A DNA stretch of 64,000 bases. It comes from Vitis vinifera (Eukaryota > Streptophyta > Magnoliopsida > Vitales > Vitaceae). Both the position numbers and the translations under genes were made by a program. The notes beneath the pieces are model-generated. The model did not search any database, had not been told where the DNA came from, and was given only the letters and a program-made list of their open reading frames with translations. Below are positions 32,433-46,469 of the stretch, in pieces; within the stretch, counting starts at the first letter, position 1; the number at the start of each line of letters is the position of its first letter. Location: the NCBI RefSeq assembly GCF_030704535.1, contig NC_081822.1, positions 2,595,001 through 2,659,000 on the forward strand, given 5' to 3'.

Positions 32433-35400
32433 TCATTTACACTGTGCAGCTACCAAAAGGGCTTTAGGAGTTCCTGGACATGGGTCATCCCCAAAACTTT
32501 TAAGCGAATGAGGAATGGAACACATGTTCTTCCCTAGACAAGCCTGCAAATCACATTGCATGCCATAGAGAAATTGAAGTTAATATAAGCATAAAATATA
32601 ATGACCAACTTCTTGCTATTTAATGATTAGGTAGCAGCACAAGGTGGGTCTTGAGACTGATACTTTTAAGGCTGAATCCCCCTTTTTTTTTTCTTTTTTT
32701 CTTTTTTGACAATTGAGTAATTTCCCATGCTTTAAACCTTGACGTGTTGATTTCATTGGTCATAACCAGTATCATATAATCTAGAGCATTTAATCAACCA
32801 TAGAAAGTTTTTTTTTTTTTTTTTTTTGGAGCTAAGTTCTTTGGACTTTTTATGGGACTTAAGCGTCCAGGTGTTGATTGCACCTGTCATAACCTGCACC
32901 AAATAATCTAGAGCTTTACTCGGGCATTCGTGGACATCTTTCATTAAATTTAGTTTCATCCTGAAAGTTGTGATACTGGGTCCGACCAGACTAGCCTACT
33001 GTTCCAATTATTCTTCGGTTTTCAGTCTCTTCTCTCATTAAATTGCTGAAAGGATGGAGGAAAAGAGAAAAGAAACTTGTAATCACACCACCATTGCAGC
33101 CCCATTTGGTTGCAAGATTGCAAGTTCTCCTTTCTTTCCTCCATTTTTGGGCAATCATGTTTGTCGTTTATTTGAGGATGGCAAAAGAGAACTAGTAATA
33201 GTTTTTAACATGACTGTTCTCACCTTCTCCGCAACGGCTAAAGAGTTAGGAGAGTGACAGCTTCCAATGGCATAACTTTCACAGCCACCTACAGGGGTTC
33301 CGAAGCTTGCAAATGTAATCTTGGAGATGTTGCTACTTGGAGGACAACGAAGCTGAACTTTAGGTATCTTCCCATGGTGGCTTTCATTCCCATCATCACT
33401 GGTCGTCCATGAAATTATTGGGGGAGGGTGAGAATCCGTTACATGCCCGCATACATTTGTTACCGAAACAGTGCCTATGGAAATCTTAAGAGGGTCCCCA
33501 GATTCTTCTTCTTGTACAACTAATAAATTCCCTTTAGGGTTGAGGAAGGCTCGAGGTACATTGTACCTAAGAAGGACAAAGAGCATTAGTAAATAATAAG
33601 ATCGATCCAGGAAAAGTCCAGTGTGAATATATATATACTATAGAATCATGAAATTATTAGGGTTGAGGAAAGCAATCTGATGAACTGAAGGAGGAACTGA
33701 ATCATGCCATAATCATTTGTAATAAAATTATTTGTATACCAAATTATTACTACACAAGGTTAATTGGGTGATATTTGTCTGATGAAAAGTTGTTCAAAGC
33801 TGTGTTTATGATTGCTTAATTAATGCTTTGATCTACAGTATAATAGAAACAACTTGACAAAAACAAAAGTAAACCATTGTAGAAACTGCATACCAGGTTT
33901 GAGAAGGCTCTCCACTTGGGGTAAGGTAGGAGACCCAGTACCTACCAATGCTTTGTCCATTTACCCAAGCCTCACCTTTTCCCATGGAACCGAAGAACAG
34001 TACAACTGGATCATTCCCAGGAGGTGCATCAAATAATGTCTGCCAAATTAGCAATCAAAATAAAAGGTTAGTATGGATTGAAATCAATATCAAGCATTTA
34101 TATTGATCATAACGTTACAAACCCTTGAAACAGGGAAAAAAAATGTAAACCATGTGAATGTACGGGCACGGCTGCTGTTAAGATAAATTTAAAATTTTTA
34201 AAGAAGGAATTTCTGTACCTTATACCATGTGAGTGGTCCACGCCCATGGCTTCCTAACCCATGCCATTGAACTTTTTGTGATCCAGGAGAAGTGTAAATT
34301 TGCGACTTTTCTCCCATCAATCCAACCTTCATTAATTTATTGGATGGAATCAGTAGAAAACTTAATACCTCTCACTAATCAAAGCTTACCTTCTTAAAAG
34401 ATTGAAAAAGTTGTCATGAGAATAGTATAATCTGAGATATGGAAAACTTGTGTTGAATTGCTGATACATCATCATTAATAAGCATACTTTGAAATCTAAG
34501 TTTAAATATCGAGCAATGAGAATAACTCAGGATGATTGGAGGAAAAATTGAAAATAGAGTGAGAAGCCAACCATAATCCAAAAAATAAAATAGAAAAAAG
34601 CCTAGAGATTAATGAAAAAAATGGAATGTTAACTATAACATGATGAACTGGTAAAATTCGGAAAGTGTCTCTATAATGAAAGCCAGCACTGCACATATTG
34701 ATGGTCAAAATTTCAAAATGAAAGTAAAAAAAGAGCTAATTAGGAAAGGTGCATGAGACATATCCTGGAGCTAGAGACAATAACCTGATATCCCCATGGA
34801 TGCTTGCTGAAGTCTTTTGAGTCACCTCCGTCTTGAATCTCCACCCTACGTATTCCAGCAACCTTGTGTTCAAGATATGGTCCTGCATCCTTTAATAAAA
34901 CCAATAAAAGTAACTTAGTAATAATACTGAAGGAAACAGTTGCATTATGTTTGTATATGTTTACGTTGATCAAAAGAACCATAATTATACAAGTAACAGT
35001 AAAACAATAAGGGCATGTTGAAAAAATGACTTCTATCTTAACACCAATGTCAATTGTTTCATTCCCCTTTTGCCATTCCAGGAAGTTTCTAAGTTGAGGT
35101 TTTTGGAAGCAGATGTCGCCAGCCTCTTGGGGAACCTTAAAATTAAAGCAATTTGTAGGCTCAAAGGCAAGTGACTGCTACTTTTATCCTTAAGAACAGT
35201 CAGTCAAATGGTCATATAGAATAAGTTCATCGGATCTTAGAAGTTCAACCTGCTGAAGCTGCTTCCCTAGATACATAAAGTTCTAATGGGAAAAATGAAG
35301 TTGAACACTTACCGGTAAACCAACCATTACACTAAGTAAAGAGATTCTGTTGAGCCCAGAATTAAGAGGAACTTTATTCACCAGAGAGAAACTTCCATTC

Positions 35401-38400
35401 TGATGACTTCCATGTGCAGATGCTGAACAACAGATTTCGAAAGATAAATATACTACTTAAAAATAAAAAATGAAAATGAAAACAAGGAGGGAGAGAAATG
35501 AAAAGAAAGGAATAGAATGGCTGAAATAACGTTCTCAGAGTACACTTTGAAACTAAATCTAAAATATCAAGTTCAATGAGTGAAAAAATGTTGAAATTAA
35601 TCTTTTGTTTCAAAATTTCAAATCGGAGTTCACGAAATGTACACGGTTATGCAGCAAGAGGATTAGGCAAGAAGATATAAAGCTTACCAATATATTTTCC
35701 ATTAACAAATGCATGCAGAACATGCGCAAGAGAGTCCACACGAAGTACCGGTTGAGCATTAGAGGAATTCTGTATAAACCTACATTTCCAAAATATATAG
35801 CAGGTGTAATATAGTGTAGATAGATGGAGTCAACAAAGTTTAATTTCAATTGTCAAGTAACATTTCAAATTTCGGATACTATCTACTTAACTGTGGTTTA
35901 CCTTAAAGTGTACCAAAGATAATCAGATGCATCCTTTGTTGTACCCATGTGCTCTAATAACATGCTTGCTTTCAATGGAGTACCACCAAAGCTGGGGATA
36001 CCTTCTCTGTATTCGCTCCATTGTTTAGTTGAACCAAAAGTTGCCCTTGTTTGGACTGATCTTGTATTAAACTGTGTACTTACCTGCCCAAATTAAATTG
36101 AGGGAGTGAAAAATATGATTTCTTCCTAAGATATCTTACTTTTCTTTCATAAGATTAGCGTGTAAATAATTGAAATTTATTTAGAATTATTTTTTATATT
36201 CTGCAGATGCGTTAAAAAAGACTAGGAAAAATAATAGCTGCATAACTCCATATGGGAAGAAAATTGTTTTACTACAAATAAAAGTAGATTTTACCTCATG
36301 AACAGCTTAGATATAACACTAGTTCTGTTCTGAAAATTACCTTTGCAGTGTTGAAGGCTATTTTCTTGCAGTCCGGTAGGATGCTGATTGAATTTGCAGC
36401 CAGTTCATAATTAGTATTTTGAAACAGCACTGTGACATTTCTTCGCTTGTCATTATTCACAAGAAAGGCAGCACATTGGCCGGATGGTCTTTTAAAGAGA
36501 TAGGCCTGGAACCAAAACAAATGAATAGATGTTTTTTCTCATGTAAGATATGTTTGGCTCAAAAAGTTAAACCATTAGGGAACAGACACAACCAGGTGTC
36601 ACTCTTCTATTGTTCTTACTTCTTGCAGTTGACCCAAAGAGTAGTTGTATTGAACTCCATGAAGTAAAGTATCAGAACATAGTTTTATTACTGCATGTAA
36701 TTCCTTGAGATGGCCCCATTTCGGTTGCCTGATCAAACCTAAACAACAGAACCGAATAAATTTTAATATTGAAATTTTATCATTAATAAGACAACCGTAC
36801 CGTTTGTAAGGAACATACCATACTCATCAAGAGGAGCTTGATCATAATAAGCTGTCAGTACATATGAAGAGCTCGTTCTTCCAAAGTTGGTTCCTCCATG
36901 GTACTTGAATAAAACCATGCCATTAGTTTGGAAATAATTAATATTGATTATTCTGAGCAATTCAAGTTTGTGTACAGAAGCTACAATCAAATAAGTAACT
37001 TGAGCAGTTATTAAAGCATAAATTTTATATCTAGTTTCTAAAGAGTTTGATATACATCACATAATTATGATTAAGATAGTTGTTACAAAATAGAATATCA
37101 TACCATATAGTAATTTATAAAGCTTCCATTCTTCTTTGCTATGAATAGTGCTACTTGAAATGCAAGGTCTTCTGCAGCTCTTCCACGTTTGTCTTCACCA
37201 TATACCTCATAGCTTTGAAGGAAATTAAGCAGAGGTGTTAGTTTGGTATAAGATTTCAGTTAATCATATCCTCTGAAAAATCAAGTTTAGCAAGCATATG
37301 AAGGCATATGTGCTTTCCAATAGTTAAAATGTTCTAGAAGTATCTTCCAACAAATATTAAAAATAAAATAAAAGAATGATGTAGACAGGGACCTATGCAC
37401 CACAGATTACAACAAGAAAGATTTCTGTTCGGTAGGTATTGTTGCCAAAAGAAGCATACTCCAAGCTTCAATTAAGAAAAAGGCTCTTTTGGGCAGCCAT
37501 CTCAGTTTTTTACCAGTTTTCTTAGTATACTATAATCCACGCACAAAAATGATTAGAAAGCTGGGAAAAGAATATACAAAGCGTTTGATAAACACATACA
37601 CAGATGTCCAGTTCTCTGTCCATATCGCTGGCTTATTTGGTTTGTTTGGTCCAGCAAATGTTTCGCCGCATTTCATACCATTGCACGCATTAATCTGCAA
37701 ATTGCAGGATTTACGGATTTAATTTACTGAAAAGTGAAAAGCACAATAAAACTAAAGCCCCAAATAAGCATATAATACTACTGTACGAAACTACTCTAAA
37801 AATGCCTTCCAATGACTACAATAGTTAAAATGTTTTGAAAGAAATGGACATGTGTCTTGAATCAAGGCCATGAGATATAACTAATAAAAGGGGACTAACC
37901 ACAGGGTCAGGAGCATCATCTTGTTTGCACATCACCCAGGGAACACCAGTTTGAAGATCCACCGCCATTTTAGCTGCCCACCTCACATAAGGCGGCCCTT
38001 TCTCATGAAAAGCTGCTTCTACGTTTTTGTACTCGTTCTCAATCTGCATATAAACGAATTTTAGAGGGCCAAAAATGGCAGGATATGAAGGGTGAGTTTC
38101 AGTTAACAGCCTTAACCTGTGACAAAATGATTGGGCCACCTTGTGAAGCATAAAGATTCTCTGATTTCATCAAGTTTACTATTTTCGTTGTAAAGTTTTG
38201 CATGTAAAACTGCCATCAACAAAATGAAAGTAGTGTCAGCAAGAAAGTCCATAATCCATGGCTAAAACAGTTGGAACCATTCAACATATTATGCTGGCAA
38301 ATCCAATTGATGCAACTCACTGTAGAAGCTCGACAAATAATAGTGGTTTCGAGAAATAGAAGTCAGTACCTTGAAGGGTTCATTATCAGATCGATAAATA

Positions 38401-41041
38401 ATGCCCGGGACATCATGCAACCAAAATGGAAGACCTCTGCAACACCAGTAGCAACCCATAAATTGCAATGTGTTTTGTCATGAACAAATATAGAACAAAG
38501 TTTGATGAATAGCAGCGAGTGGTTTTTACCCATAATTCCATTCACTCTCAATGAAGGGTCCAATTCGAAGACATGCATATAGACCTTGTGCTTGGACTTC
38601 CTTAAAGAATTTTACTATATCAAGTCTTCCACTAAAATCATACTGTTAAAGACACGAACAAATAGCATTAGCATATGATCAGTAAGAGTGAGAAATAGAG
38701 AGAAAGCTGTTGAGTTGACCTGTCCTTGTTTGGGCTCATGTTGGTTCCAAAATGCGTAGGTTTCTATCACATCTATCCCTCCTTCTTTGGCTTTGGAAAT
38801 CAAAGATGGCCACATCTGTAAATATATGAGAAAAATTTATAAAAAAGTCCGTTAAATAAATAGATTCAGAACATTTAACGTTATCATGTTGGCAGACGCA
38901 CTAAGCGTTTAGGTGTTCAACTGTTATAGCTCTCATCGAATCCATGAGTCGAAGGCCCAATTAGAGTACTTGTAGCCCAGCCCATGTTTTACTTGGGGTG
39001 GTTCCAACTGACAACAGACGCCCTTAGGCGGTTATGGGAAAAAATTTGTTACTTTAAAAACCCAAACTGAAAGGCCCAATTTGATTTTTTTTAATAAAAT
39101 AAATGTTATCCATTAAAGAAAAGGAAGCACTAGTTTAACACTGATAATTTACTACTTTCTGCCTAGTAAATTTTTATGGGAAAATTAGAAAAATAGATCA
39201 TTTCGGACCATTTAGGAAATATAATTACAAAAAATTTACTTATATAGTAATATAAGTTTTATTTCTTTACTAATCAGTTTGTCAACGCATAGACAAGCTG
39301 TAACATGTGAGAGAAGCGGTAAATACGTATTTACTGATTTAATTAATAATATATTTATATTTTATTATTTTATTTGCAATAAATATAATATCATTTGTGG
39401 ACATCTATAACTTATACGAAAATCACAAGCTGCTACTAATGCATTTATGACACCATCATTAATATATATAAAATAATTATGTGATAAATATTATCATATA
39501 ATATAGGTGATGAGGTAAAATATTAACTAAAATAATTATATGAAAAATGTCAATAGGAGATGAAATGCATTAAAGGTGTGCAAAAAAGAAAGAGAAATCT
39601 AAAATTTAAATAGATACGAGAAAGAAAAGGGTTGCTATTCGCAATATCCCTTTTGCTAAAGTAATAATTTTTTATCATATTTTTTTTTCCATATATACCA
39701 TTTTTAATGAAGAACTCTCTCTAATCTTTCTAAATTTTAGTTGATTAAAGTTGTGAATCACATACGAAATGCAATGAATGACTAAATTCAGGTAAGATTT
39801 ATAACTTTCATTTTTTTATATAAATAAATAAATAAATAAATAAATATATATATATTTATCAAAAAAAAAAAACTCATGGGTTTGGTAAGGATGGAAGTCA
39901 GCAACCGATGGGTTAAATTTTAATAATAATTTTTATTTAAAAAAGTTGAGTTATGAATTTCACATTAAAATATTTAATATAATAAAATCATTTTACATAA
40001 TATACTTTTAGTGAAAAAAATCATTTTATAATTTATTATTTAAATAAATTATTTGGTTTTAAAATATAAGAAGAATATGAAAAATAATTGAGTGTGAAAA
40101 AAATAAAAGAAATGAAAAGAAAAGAAACAAAACAAAGTTTTCGTGGGGTGGGAGGTTAGGTGGGTAGAAATAAAAATAAAATAAAAAGAATGTTAAAATG
40201 TGGGTAAGATCGAAAAAAAAAAAAACAGACAAAAAGTAAAAAATTGGGTGTAATTGGGACGTGTGGTCGGGGAGGAGAGAGGGGAAGAAATAAGAAAGTA
40301 GTTTAGAAATGTAAAATATTGTGTTAGTAAAAATGATGTTGCTAATAGCAATTGAGCCTAAATTTTTTGTGGAAAAAATATAGAAATGTATCTTCATCTT
40401 CTTCCTTCGGTTTCATGCTTTTATGGAGAAGATCCTAAATGACATTTAACTGGATGAGCAAAGCCGGATTAGATTTGTTAGGAGAATTTGTTTTATGTGT
40501 ATAAAGTATCTGGAAATTGGCAACGCTTTCTGAGGAAACAAACAAGCAAGAAAAATAAAACATGACGCAACTATTTTCTCTTTAAACTCGGCATTCGGTT
40601 TCGAAATGGTTACGTGTTTCCAATATCACTTAATTATCTGTTCACACTTTTTTTGTTTTCAACCATCTGAACTGAATCACATCACTCCTGTCTATACTAG
40701 TTTTCATTTGAATTTTTTCTAATTTTGAAGATGAGATTAAATAAATGAAAGCCGAATGTGATTTTTTTTTTTTCTAGTTTTGAAGATGAGGGGGAAAAAG
40801 ATGATGACTATCAAAAATGAAAACCGAATGATTACTTTTCCATCATATAGAACAGTACCTCAGGAGTGCTTCTAGGATAGTGAATTGAACCCGAGAAAAG
40901 AAGCCTCCGTTGGCCATTGATGATCAGTGATCTGCCGTCGTAAGTCACGCTTCCTCCGCACACGACGGCGACTGCCGCTGAGAGCACAGCAAACCACAAC
41001 AGCAGCCTCGACCGCATCTCAAGCGCTTCCTTTCTCGGCAT
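32433..41041 (-). CDS. Beta-galactosidase (GH35) with SUEL lectin tail, copy B, 19 exons
   Basis: Tandem paralog of the gene at 20447-29967 with the same 19-exon layout and phases. Exons, 5' to 3': 41041-40859, 38815-38720, 38642-38530, 38436-38370, 38209-38117, 38043-37900, 37694-37600, 37212-37104, 36903-36819, 36738-36620, 36505-36341, 36083-35902, 35779-35688, 35422-35313, 34889-34785, 34326-34219, 34039-33894, 33566-33224, 32543-32433. The product is 821 aa. Signal peptide [19 protein letters not shown] is used if translation starts at ATG 41041 or 41017. Acid/base E188 lies in SQIENEYK and nucleophile E259 in [16 protein letters not shown] and the Cys-rich SUEL tail are present. All introns are GT-AG, including the one that is GC-AG in copy A. 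Exon 10 is 3 nt shorter and exon 18 is 3 nt longer than in copy A. No stop or frameshift seen, so both copies look functional. Confidence 0.93.
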
Positions 41042-41093
41042 CCAAACACAAAACAGCAAATCTTTTTACAATCTTCTCATTCCCTTCAATATG

Positions 41094-41101
41094 TATTTAT
41101 A
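41094..41101 (-). promoter_or_regulatory. Candidate TATA box of beta-galactosidase copy B
   Basis: TATAAATA on the minus strand, about 53 bp upstream of the ATG at 41041. If TATA directs initiation 25-35 bp downstream, the 5' UTR to ATG 41041 would be very short, which slightly favours the later ATG at 41017. Confidence 0.45.
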
Positions 41102-44100
41102 CTACACAAAATCCTCTCTGTATGGAGAAACAAATTAGTATTTATCCAAAGAAAACTAAAATCTGTCTCATTTGGAAGAAGGAAAATGTATTTAATGCTG
41201 AGAATCTGGCGTACGTTGAAGATTGAATTCTCAAGTGTAAAATGGAAAGTCGTAGGGGGAGAAGAGCTGGCAGTGGTTTCGTTTGTACACAGACAAATAG
41301 GACTGCAAGTCTTTTTAACAAGTGAGTCACTGAAAATTCATGGAAACTTGTATTTATGCGAGCACCCCTTCCCGTTTACCATATTTTCAATTTTCCATAT
41401 ATTCAATAAAATAGATAGGGGCATTGATGAATAAAAATCATAAAAATGCTGACGAACAGAAGGTTGGCTCAGATGATTCGGTAAGTCACGTGAGGAAGAA
41501 GCATTGTAAAATTCCGAAAGAATCCGAAATTTCCCGTGTTTTTGTTAGACGACGGTACTCTTTGCTGTCTTATTAATTCTTTATTAGTTCCGGGGTGAAA
41601 CTGTAAATAAATGTAATTAAATATTGGAAAATAACGGTGGTTGCTATATTTAGCAATGACTAATTAAATTTTTTTTTTTTAACATAAGAACGTTTATTTC
41701 CGAATAAAGAGAAAAGCCACGTAATAATTCAAAATCACTATTTTTTTATTTTTTTTTTAGATATTTTAAATTTTAAATCCCAGATATCTTGTTCCAAAAT
41801 CAAAAGAAAGCCTGACCTGGATCTTAGAGCACGGCACAAAACCTGCAAATTTTAAGAGGAAAACGTGAAAGAGTCTTTCAATCTTTATTAATGGTAATTG
41901 ATAAATCATCCAGTTGACCTTCTCTTGGTCATCTCTGCTGGCGTGGTGGACTGGTATAAAACGCTGCGTTTAATCGTAGCCAATAAATTAAATTAACCAG
42001 AGTTCCAGAACCGGAAGTTGACAATATTTTAAACTCTGTAGTCAAGATGGTTGTAAAATAATAGTTCAAATATTTCCCCATAAGAAATACATGATAATAT
42101 TATAAGGCTTCAAGCTACCATTTGTGATAATATTATAGCCTAATCTGGTTTTCCCAACTGGCACTAATAAATGTGCATGTGCGGCTATGCCATGCAAAAA
42201 TTAAAGGAAAGCACGTTACATATTTATTTTAAAAAATAAATAAAATAAATTTTAATTCAAAATAATTAGGATTTTGTGTATAATATATGACATAGGAGAT
42301 TTGAATGGATATTTCATATTTCCTTTAAAGTGGGGGTTTATTTTTTAAGATTTTTTTTAGAAAATATATATTAAAAAACATTTTTTTTATTAATTATATA
42401 ATAATTTTTTTTGGAAAATTTTATCCAAATAACTACTCTTCCTCGTTGTCTTTAACGTTTTCTTAAGATAGTGGTAATGAGTTTGCAATTTTGAGAAGTA
42501 TAGTGGATAAAATTTGATGGGTTCATCTAATAATTGTGACGCAAAAGATTTTTTTAACTTGGGCATATGCTTATTTTAAATTTTTTTAATTATTTTTGGT
42601 ATTTAAAATATTTTTATAAGTAATTATGAGATTCCAAATCGGATAAAGGAAAAAGTTTTATGCATTATATAATTATAAATTTCTCTTAATCATGTATGCA
42701 TATTTTAAAATCGTGAGAACCTTTTTAAACTCAAAGTAGTGTAGACCCCTACAATGAGAACATTGTTGACATTGTGTTTTCATGTAATGTCTCACATAGG
42801 ATAAAGGTCTCATTGTGGACATTGTGTTTGTATGTGATATCTCACATTAGATGAATGCGCTATATGAATATGAGCTAAACGTGTGAGGGTTTTTTTTTGT
42901 TTAGAATTAATAATATTTTTATACCGTTAGTGTATGGCCTTATCAGTAAAGTTAGAAAAACCAAACAATAGGAATGAATGGGATGAAAAAAAATATGAGG
43001 AAGGATGCAAAGGGTTTATTTATCGATAACTTTGAAATAGTTCTCAATAGGTATTTTTTTTAAATAGTTATTTAACATAATTTTTAATTACTTTCAGAAA
43101 CAAAATTATTTTTTGAAAATTCTTCATATAGTTATGTATAACATAAAAAATTTCAAACTATTCTCCATTATTTTTCATAATATTTTATCCAAAAAAAAAA
43201 ACATCTTCCTATTTTTTTTTTTAAAAAAAAGGTGAATGAAGTTTAGGAAAAGTGCATTTTTTCATATTTGTTTGAATATACTCCTGTGTTTTATTTTTAA
43301 AAATAAAAAATGATGGTAATTACTAGTAACTTGTATATAAAATATAAGAACTCTAGAGCTTGTCTTAAAAAGATGATTTTTCAAAAAAAAAAAGAAAAGA
43401 AAAAAAAAATAATAATAATAAACAAATATATTAACAAAATTTAAGATCTTAAAAGACATAACGACGTGCTCAGCATATGTTATTAAAAGAAACCTAAGAT
43501 AATAAGATGTGTTTTTTTAACATGTTTAAATATAATTGTAATTTTCTTTTTCTTTTTTTAAATAAAAAATAAAAAGTGTATCCAAAATCACATATTAACA
43601 ATTTAAATTTTTTTTCTCTTAACTTTTGCATAATAAACTAAAAAAAAAGAATAAAAATTTTATAAATTTTTCTTTTTTTTTTTTTCCTTTCTTTATATTT
43701 TCCTTTTTATTTTCTTCTCTTAAAATTTTTGAAACCAAACCTTCAAATTAAAAAAAAAAAATTAAAGGAAAGAAAAATAAATAAAGGAAAATTATAAAGT
43801 TACAAGTGTTGATTTGAATACATATCATATTTATATTTTTAAAATAAATAATAATAACAATTTTTATATGATACATTGAAAAGTAATACTTTTCTTAATA
43901 TTTTTTTTTCTTATCACTTTTCAATAACTAGTATTGTTAATTTCCTTTTATAAATATGTTTTATGAAATAATTAAAAAAAATACCCTCCCTCTATTTCTT
44001 ATTGTTATTTTTTTCTTTTTCCTTTGACATTCCTTTTAATATGCTAGTGTATTTCTCATAAAATTTATTTAATTTCAATTTTTTCCACTTTTTAATCTTT

Positions 44101-44630
44101 CCATATTTATTGATTTTAATTTTTTTTTAAATTTATGAAACTTAAAATGATAATATATAATAAATGGTTAATAATAACAAATTAATTAAAAACATAATTA
44201 TATAATTGACAAAAATGAAAATATTATCGCATAAATAATGTACTTGATGATTTTAAATATTAATCATAATAATACATTTGATAGTTTAATATTTAAATTT
44301 AAAAATTATATTTTATTATTTAGAGGTTTATGATATAAGATTTTTTTATATTAATGTTAAATAAAAAGATTTATTTGCAATATTTTTTATTATTTATACC
44401 ATTTTTATTTTATTTTAAATTTATCATATTAAAATTAAAGTAAGTGGTGGTGCTTTTATCTTTTTTCTTATGGTCTTTAACTTTATCATAGATCTAACTT
44501 TTTGGTTGTTTAAAATTTGTAATTTTTTAATTAACACAACATATAAAAGAAAATGTATTTTTTTCATAAAAAAAATTATATTTAACATTTTATATTAATT
44601 TCATAATAAAAAAAAATATAGTTGTATCTT
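41102..44630. other. AT-rich intergenic region upstream of beta-galactosidase copy B
   Basis: Promoter of copy B near its left end, then about 3 kb of AT-rich DNA with long A and T runs. A 50-bp imperfect tandem duplication (CATTGT(T/G)GACATTGTGTTT...) lies at 42761-42860. The 43200-43850 part shares words such as TAACTTGTATATAAAATATAAGAACTC and GTGTATCCAAAA with the fold-back element at 53136-53428 and may contain a decayed copy. No gene was found. Confidence 0.5.
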
Positions 44631-44639
44631 GTTTTTAGG

Positions 44640-45175
44640 GAATTGGACTTCTATTCCTTTATCATAGTCTATATATTTTTTTGGGGACTATTGGGAACTG
44701 GTTGGAGACTCTTCTCCACCTTGAAACGAACTTTAAAACTTTAGGTATTAACAAGAATAGGTACATCATTTCCTTGGAGAACCATGACTGTTATCTCCCT
44801 TATAATAGTGTATATATTCCTTTGGGGATCCTCATGAGGGATTGAAACGCCTTCCTTTGGGGACCCTCAAAAGTGATTGAAATGTCTTCCCCACCGCAGA
44901 ACGAACTTTAAACCCCTGAGTACATCCTTAAAAAAAATAAGTATATTAATTCCTAGGGGTACCAAGCCTCCTATCTCTCATCTCATGGTTCGTATTTTCA
45001 TTTGGGAACCCTCGGGAAGGGATTGGAGGCTATTCTTCACTCCCAAAATGGATTTTATAACTTTAGGCACATCCTTAAGAAAAATTAGTACATTCTTAAG
45101 AAAAAATTAATACAACCTTAAGAAAAATCGGTGCATCCTTAAGAAAAATTGATACCTCTCTAAGAAAAATTGGTT
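44640..45175. repeat. Degenerate local tandem array
   Basis: About three diverged units of roughly 140-180 bp repeat the words TTTGGGGA(C/T)CCTC, GAACGAACTTTAAA and CTTTAGG. They are followed by five copies of a ~21-bp unit with core CCTTAAGAAAAATT(A/G) at 45068-45172. The open frames crossing the array are not conserved between units, so coding is unlikely. Confidence 0.6.
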
Positions 45176-45287
45176 CTACTCTCATCAATTTTTTAACAAG
45201 TAAAAGTTTCACTATCCAAGACTTCAACCCAAGCCTTTAATGTTTACAATTAGATCCACCAGCTCTAACAAGGGCTACTACCCCTTT

Positions 45288-45376
45288 AAGTTTTCAACTA
45301 ATTAAGTGTTTATTTCACTCAAGAAATAATATAAGTTTTCAACTAATTAAGTGTTTATATCACTCAATAAATAATA
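45288..45376. repeat. 45-bp tandem duplication
   Basis: Two adjacent copies of a 45-bp unit beginning AAGTTTTCAACTAATTAAG, at 45288 and 45333, differing at only a few positions. Confidence 0.9.
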
Positions 45377-45465
45377 AGTGGAATGTATGTTTTGAGGCTC
45401 TCAATCTTAATACAACTATAGCTCAATACACTTAAATACTATAATGGATTTCAAAAGTGCACTAA

Positions 45466-45692
45466 GAGTGCATTTGATAGTGATTTTAGAAAATATTTAT
45501 AGCATTTCTAACACTTGAGTTTTAGTGTTAAAAAAGTTATAGACACTATCTAAAATCATCGTCAAATGGGTTCTAAAAGTGCATTTGACAAGGATTTTAA
45601 AAAGGGGTTTTAGTTTTTTTAATATTTGATATTTTTCAAGTAATAGAAATGCTAAAAATATTTATCAAAATCACTACCAAATACATTATAAG
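45466..45692. mobile_element. Fold-back (MITE-like) element
   Basis: The left end GAGTGCATTTGATAGTGATT is mirrored at the right end, which reads ATAATGTATTTGGTAGTGAT on the other strand. The similarity continues inward (AAATATTTATAGCATTTC against AAATATTTTTAGCATTTC). Length is about 227 bp, non-coding. Target duplications are not clear. Confidence 0.65.
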
Positions 45693-46086
45693 AAATTTAT
45701 AAGTTTTAATTAAATACACTTAAATGAGGAGGTTTAAAAAAAGATAAAGAAGTTAAAAAATCAATCAATGTAAGTGTTTTCTTGTCTATAGATGCAATAG
45801 AGCATGGAACATCAAAAGCATCCTTTACAACCCAAAAAAGTAGCCTCAATTAACATCCCTCTTAAAAATATATTAAATTATATTTTAAAAATATTTATTT
45901 ATTTATATAAAAAAAATAAACAAAATAATTACCTTAAAGATAAACATAATTTATTTGACATACAACACATTAATAAAAATAAACAATTTAGCACTTGATA
46001 ACATTTACAAATTAATACTTATTAATATTAAGTTGCGTTTCTTCATTGGAAGATGGAACAAAAAATGTCTCATAATATTTTATACT

Positions 46087-46158
46087 TTGAAATATTTTTA
46101 ATATAATAAACCCATTGAAATATTTTTAATATAATAAACCCAATGAAATATTTTAATA
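46087..46158. repeat. 28-bp tandem repeat, 2.5 copies
   Basis: The unit TTGAAATATTTTTAATATAA followed by TAAACCCA repeats with a 28-bp period (at about 46087, 46115 and 46143). It lies about 310 bp upstream of the proteasome gene start. Confidence 0.85.
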
Positions 46159-46469
46159 ATGGGGGCTTTTTTTTTTTTTTTTCTAATTACCAAAAAACCA
46201 TTAAAATCAAATGAAAGTGGCTTAAAAAACGAAAGAAAAAGAAAAAATTAAGTGAATGAAAAAAGGGAGAAAAAAGGGAAACAAAAAAAGAAAAAAAACA
46301 GGGAAACCGGTTGATGTACGAAGGGTTCAAACACGAACCGGCGCCCGGTTCAAAGTTTCAAGAATTGAGTGTCGCCCAAGCTACACATAGTTTCTTTTTT
46401 CTCAGGGAAGACGCTCCCACAGCATTTTAGTTTGGCTCTCGGAACTCAGTCGCATATTCATCGTCACCG

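Noticed and set aside
39820..39870. (AAAT)n/(TA)n stretch ending TTTATCAAAAAAAAAA as a possible LINE tail
   Set aside because: Only the TATC plus A-run matches; no upstream LINE sequence or duplication could be seen.
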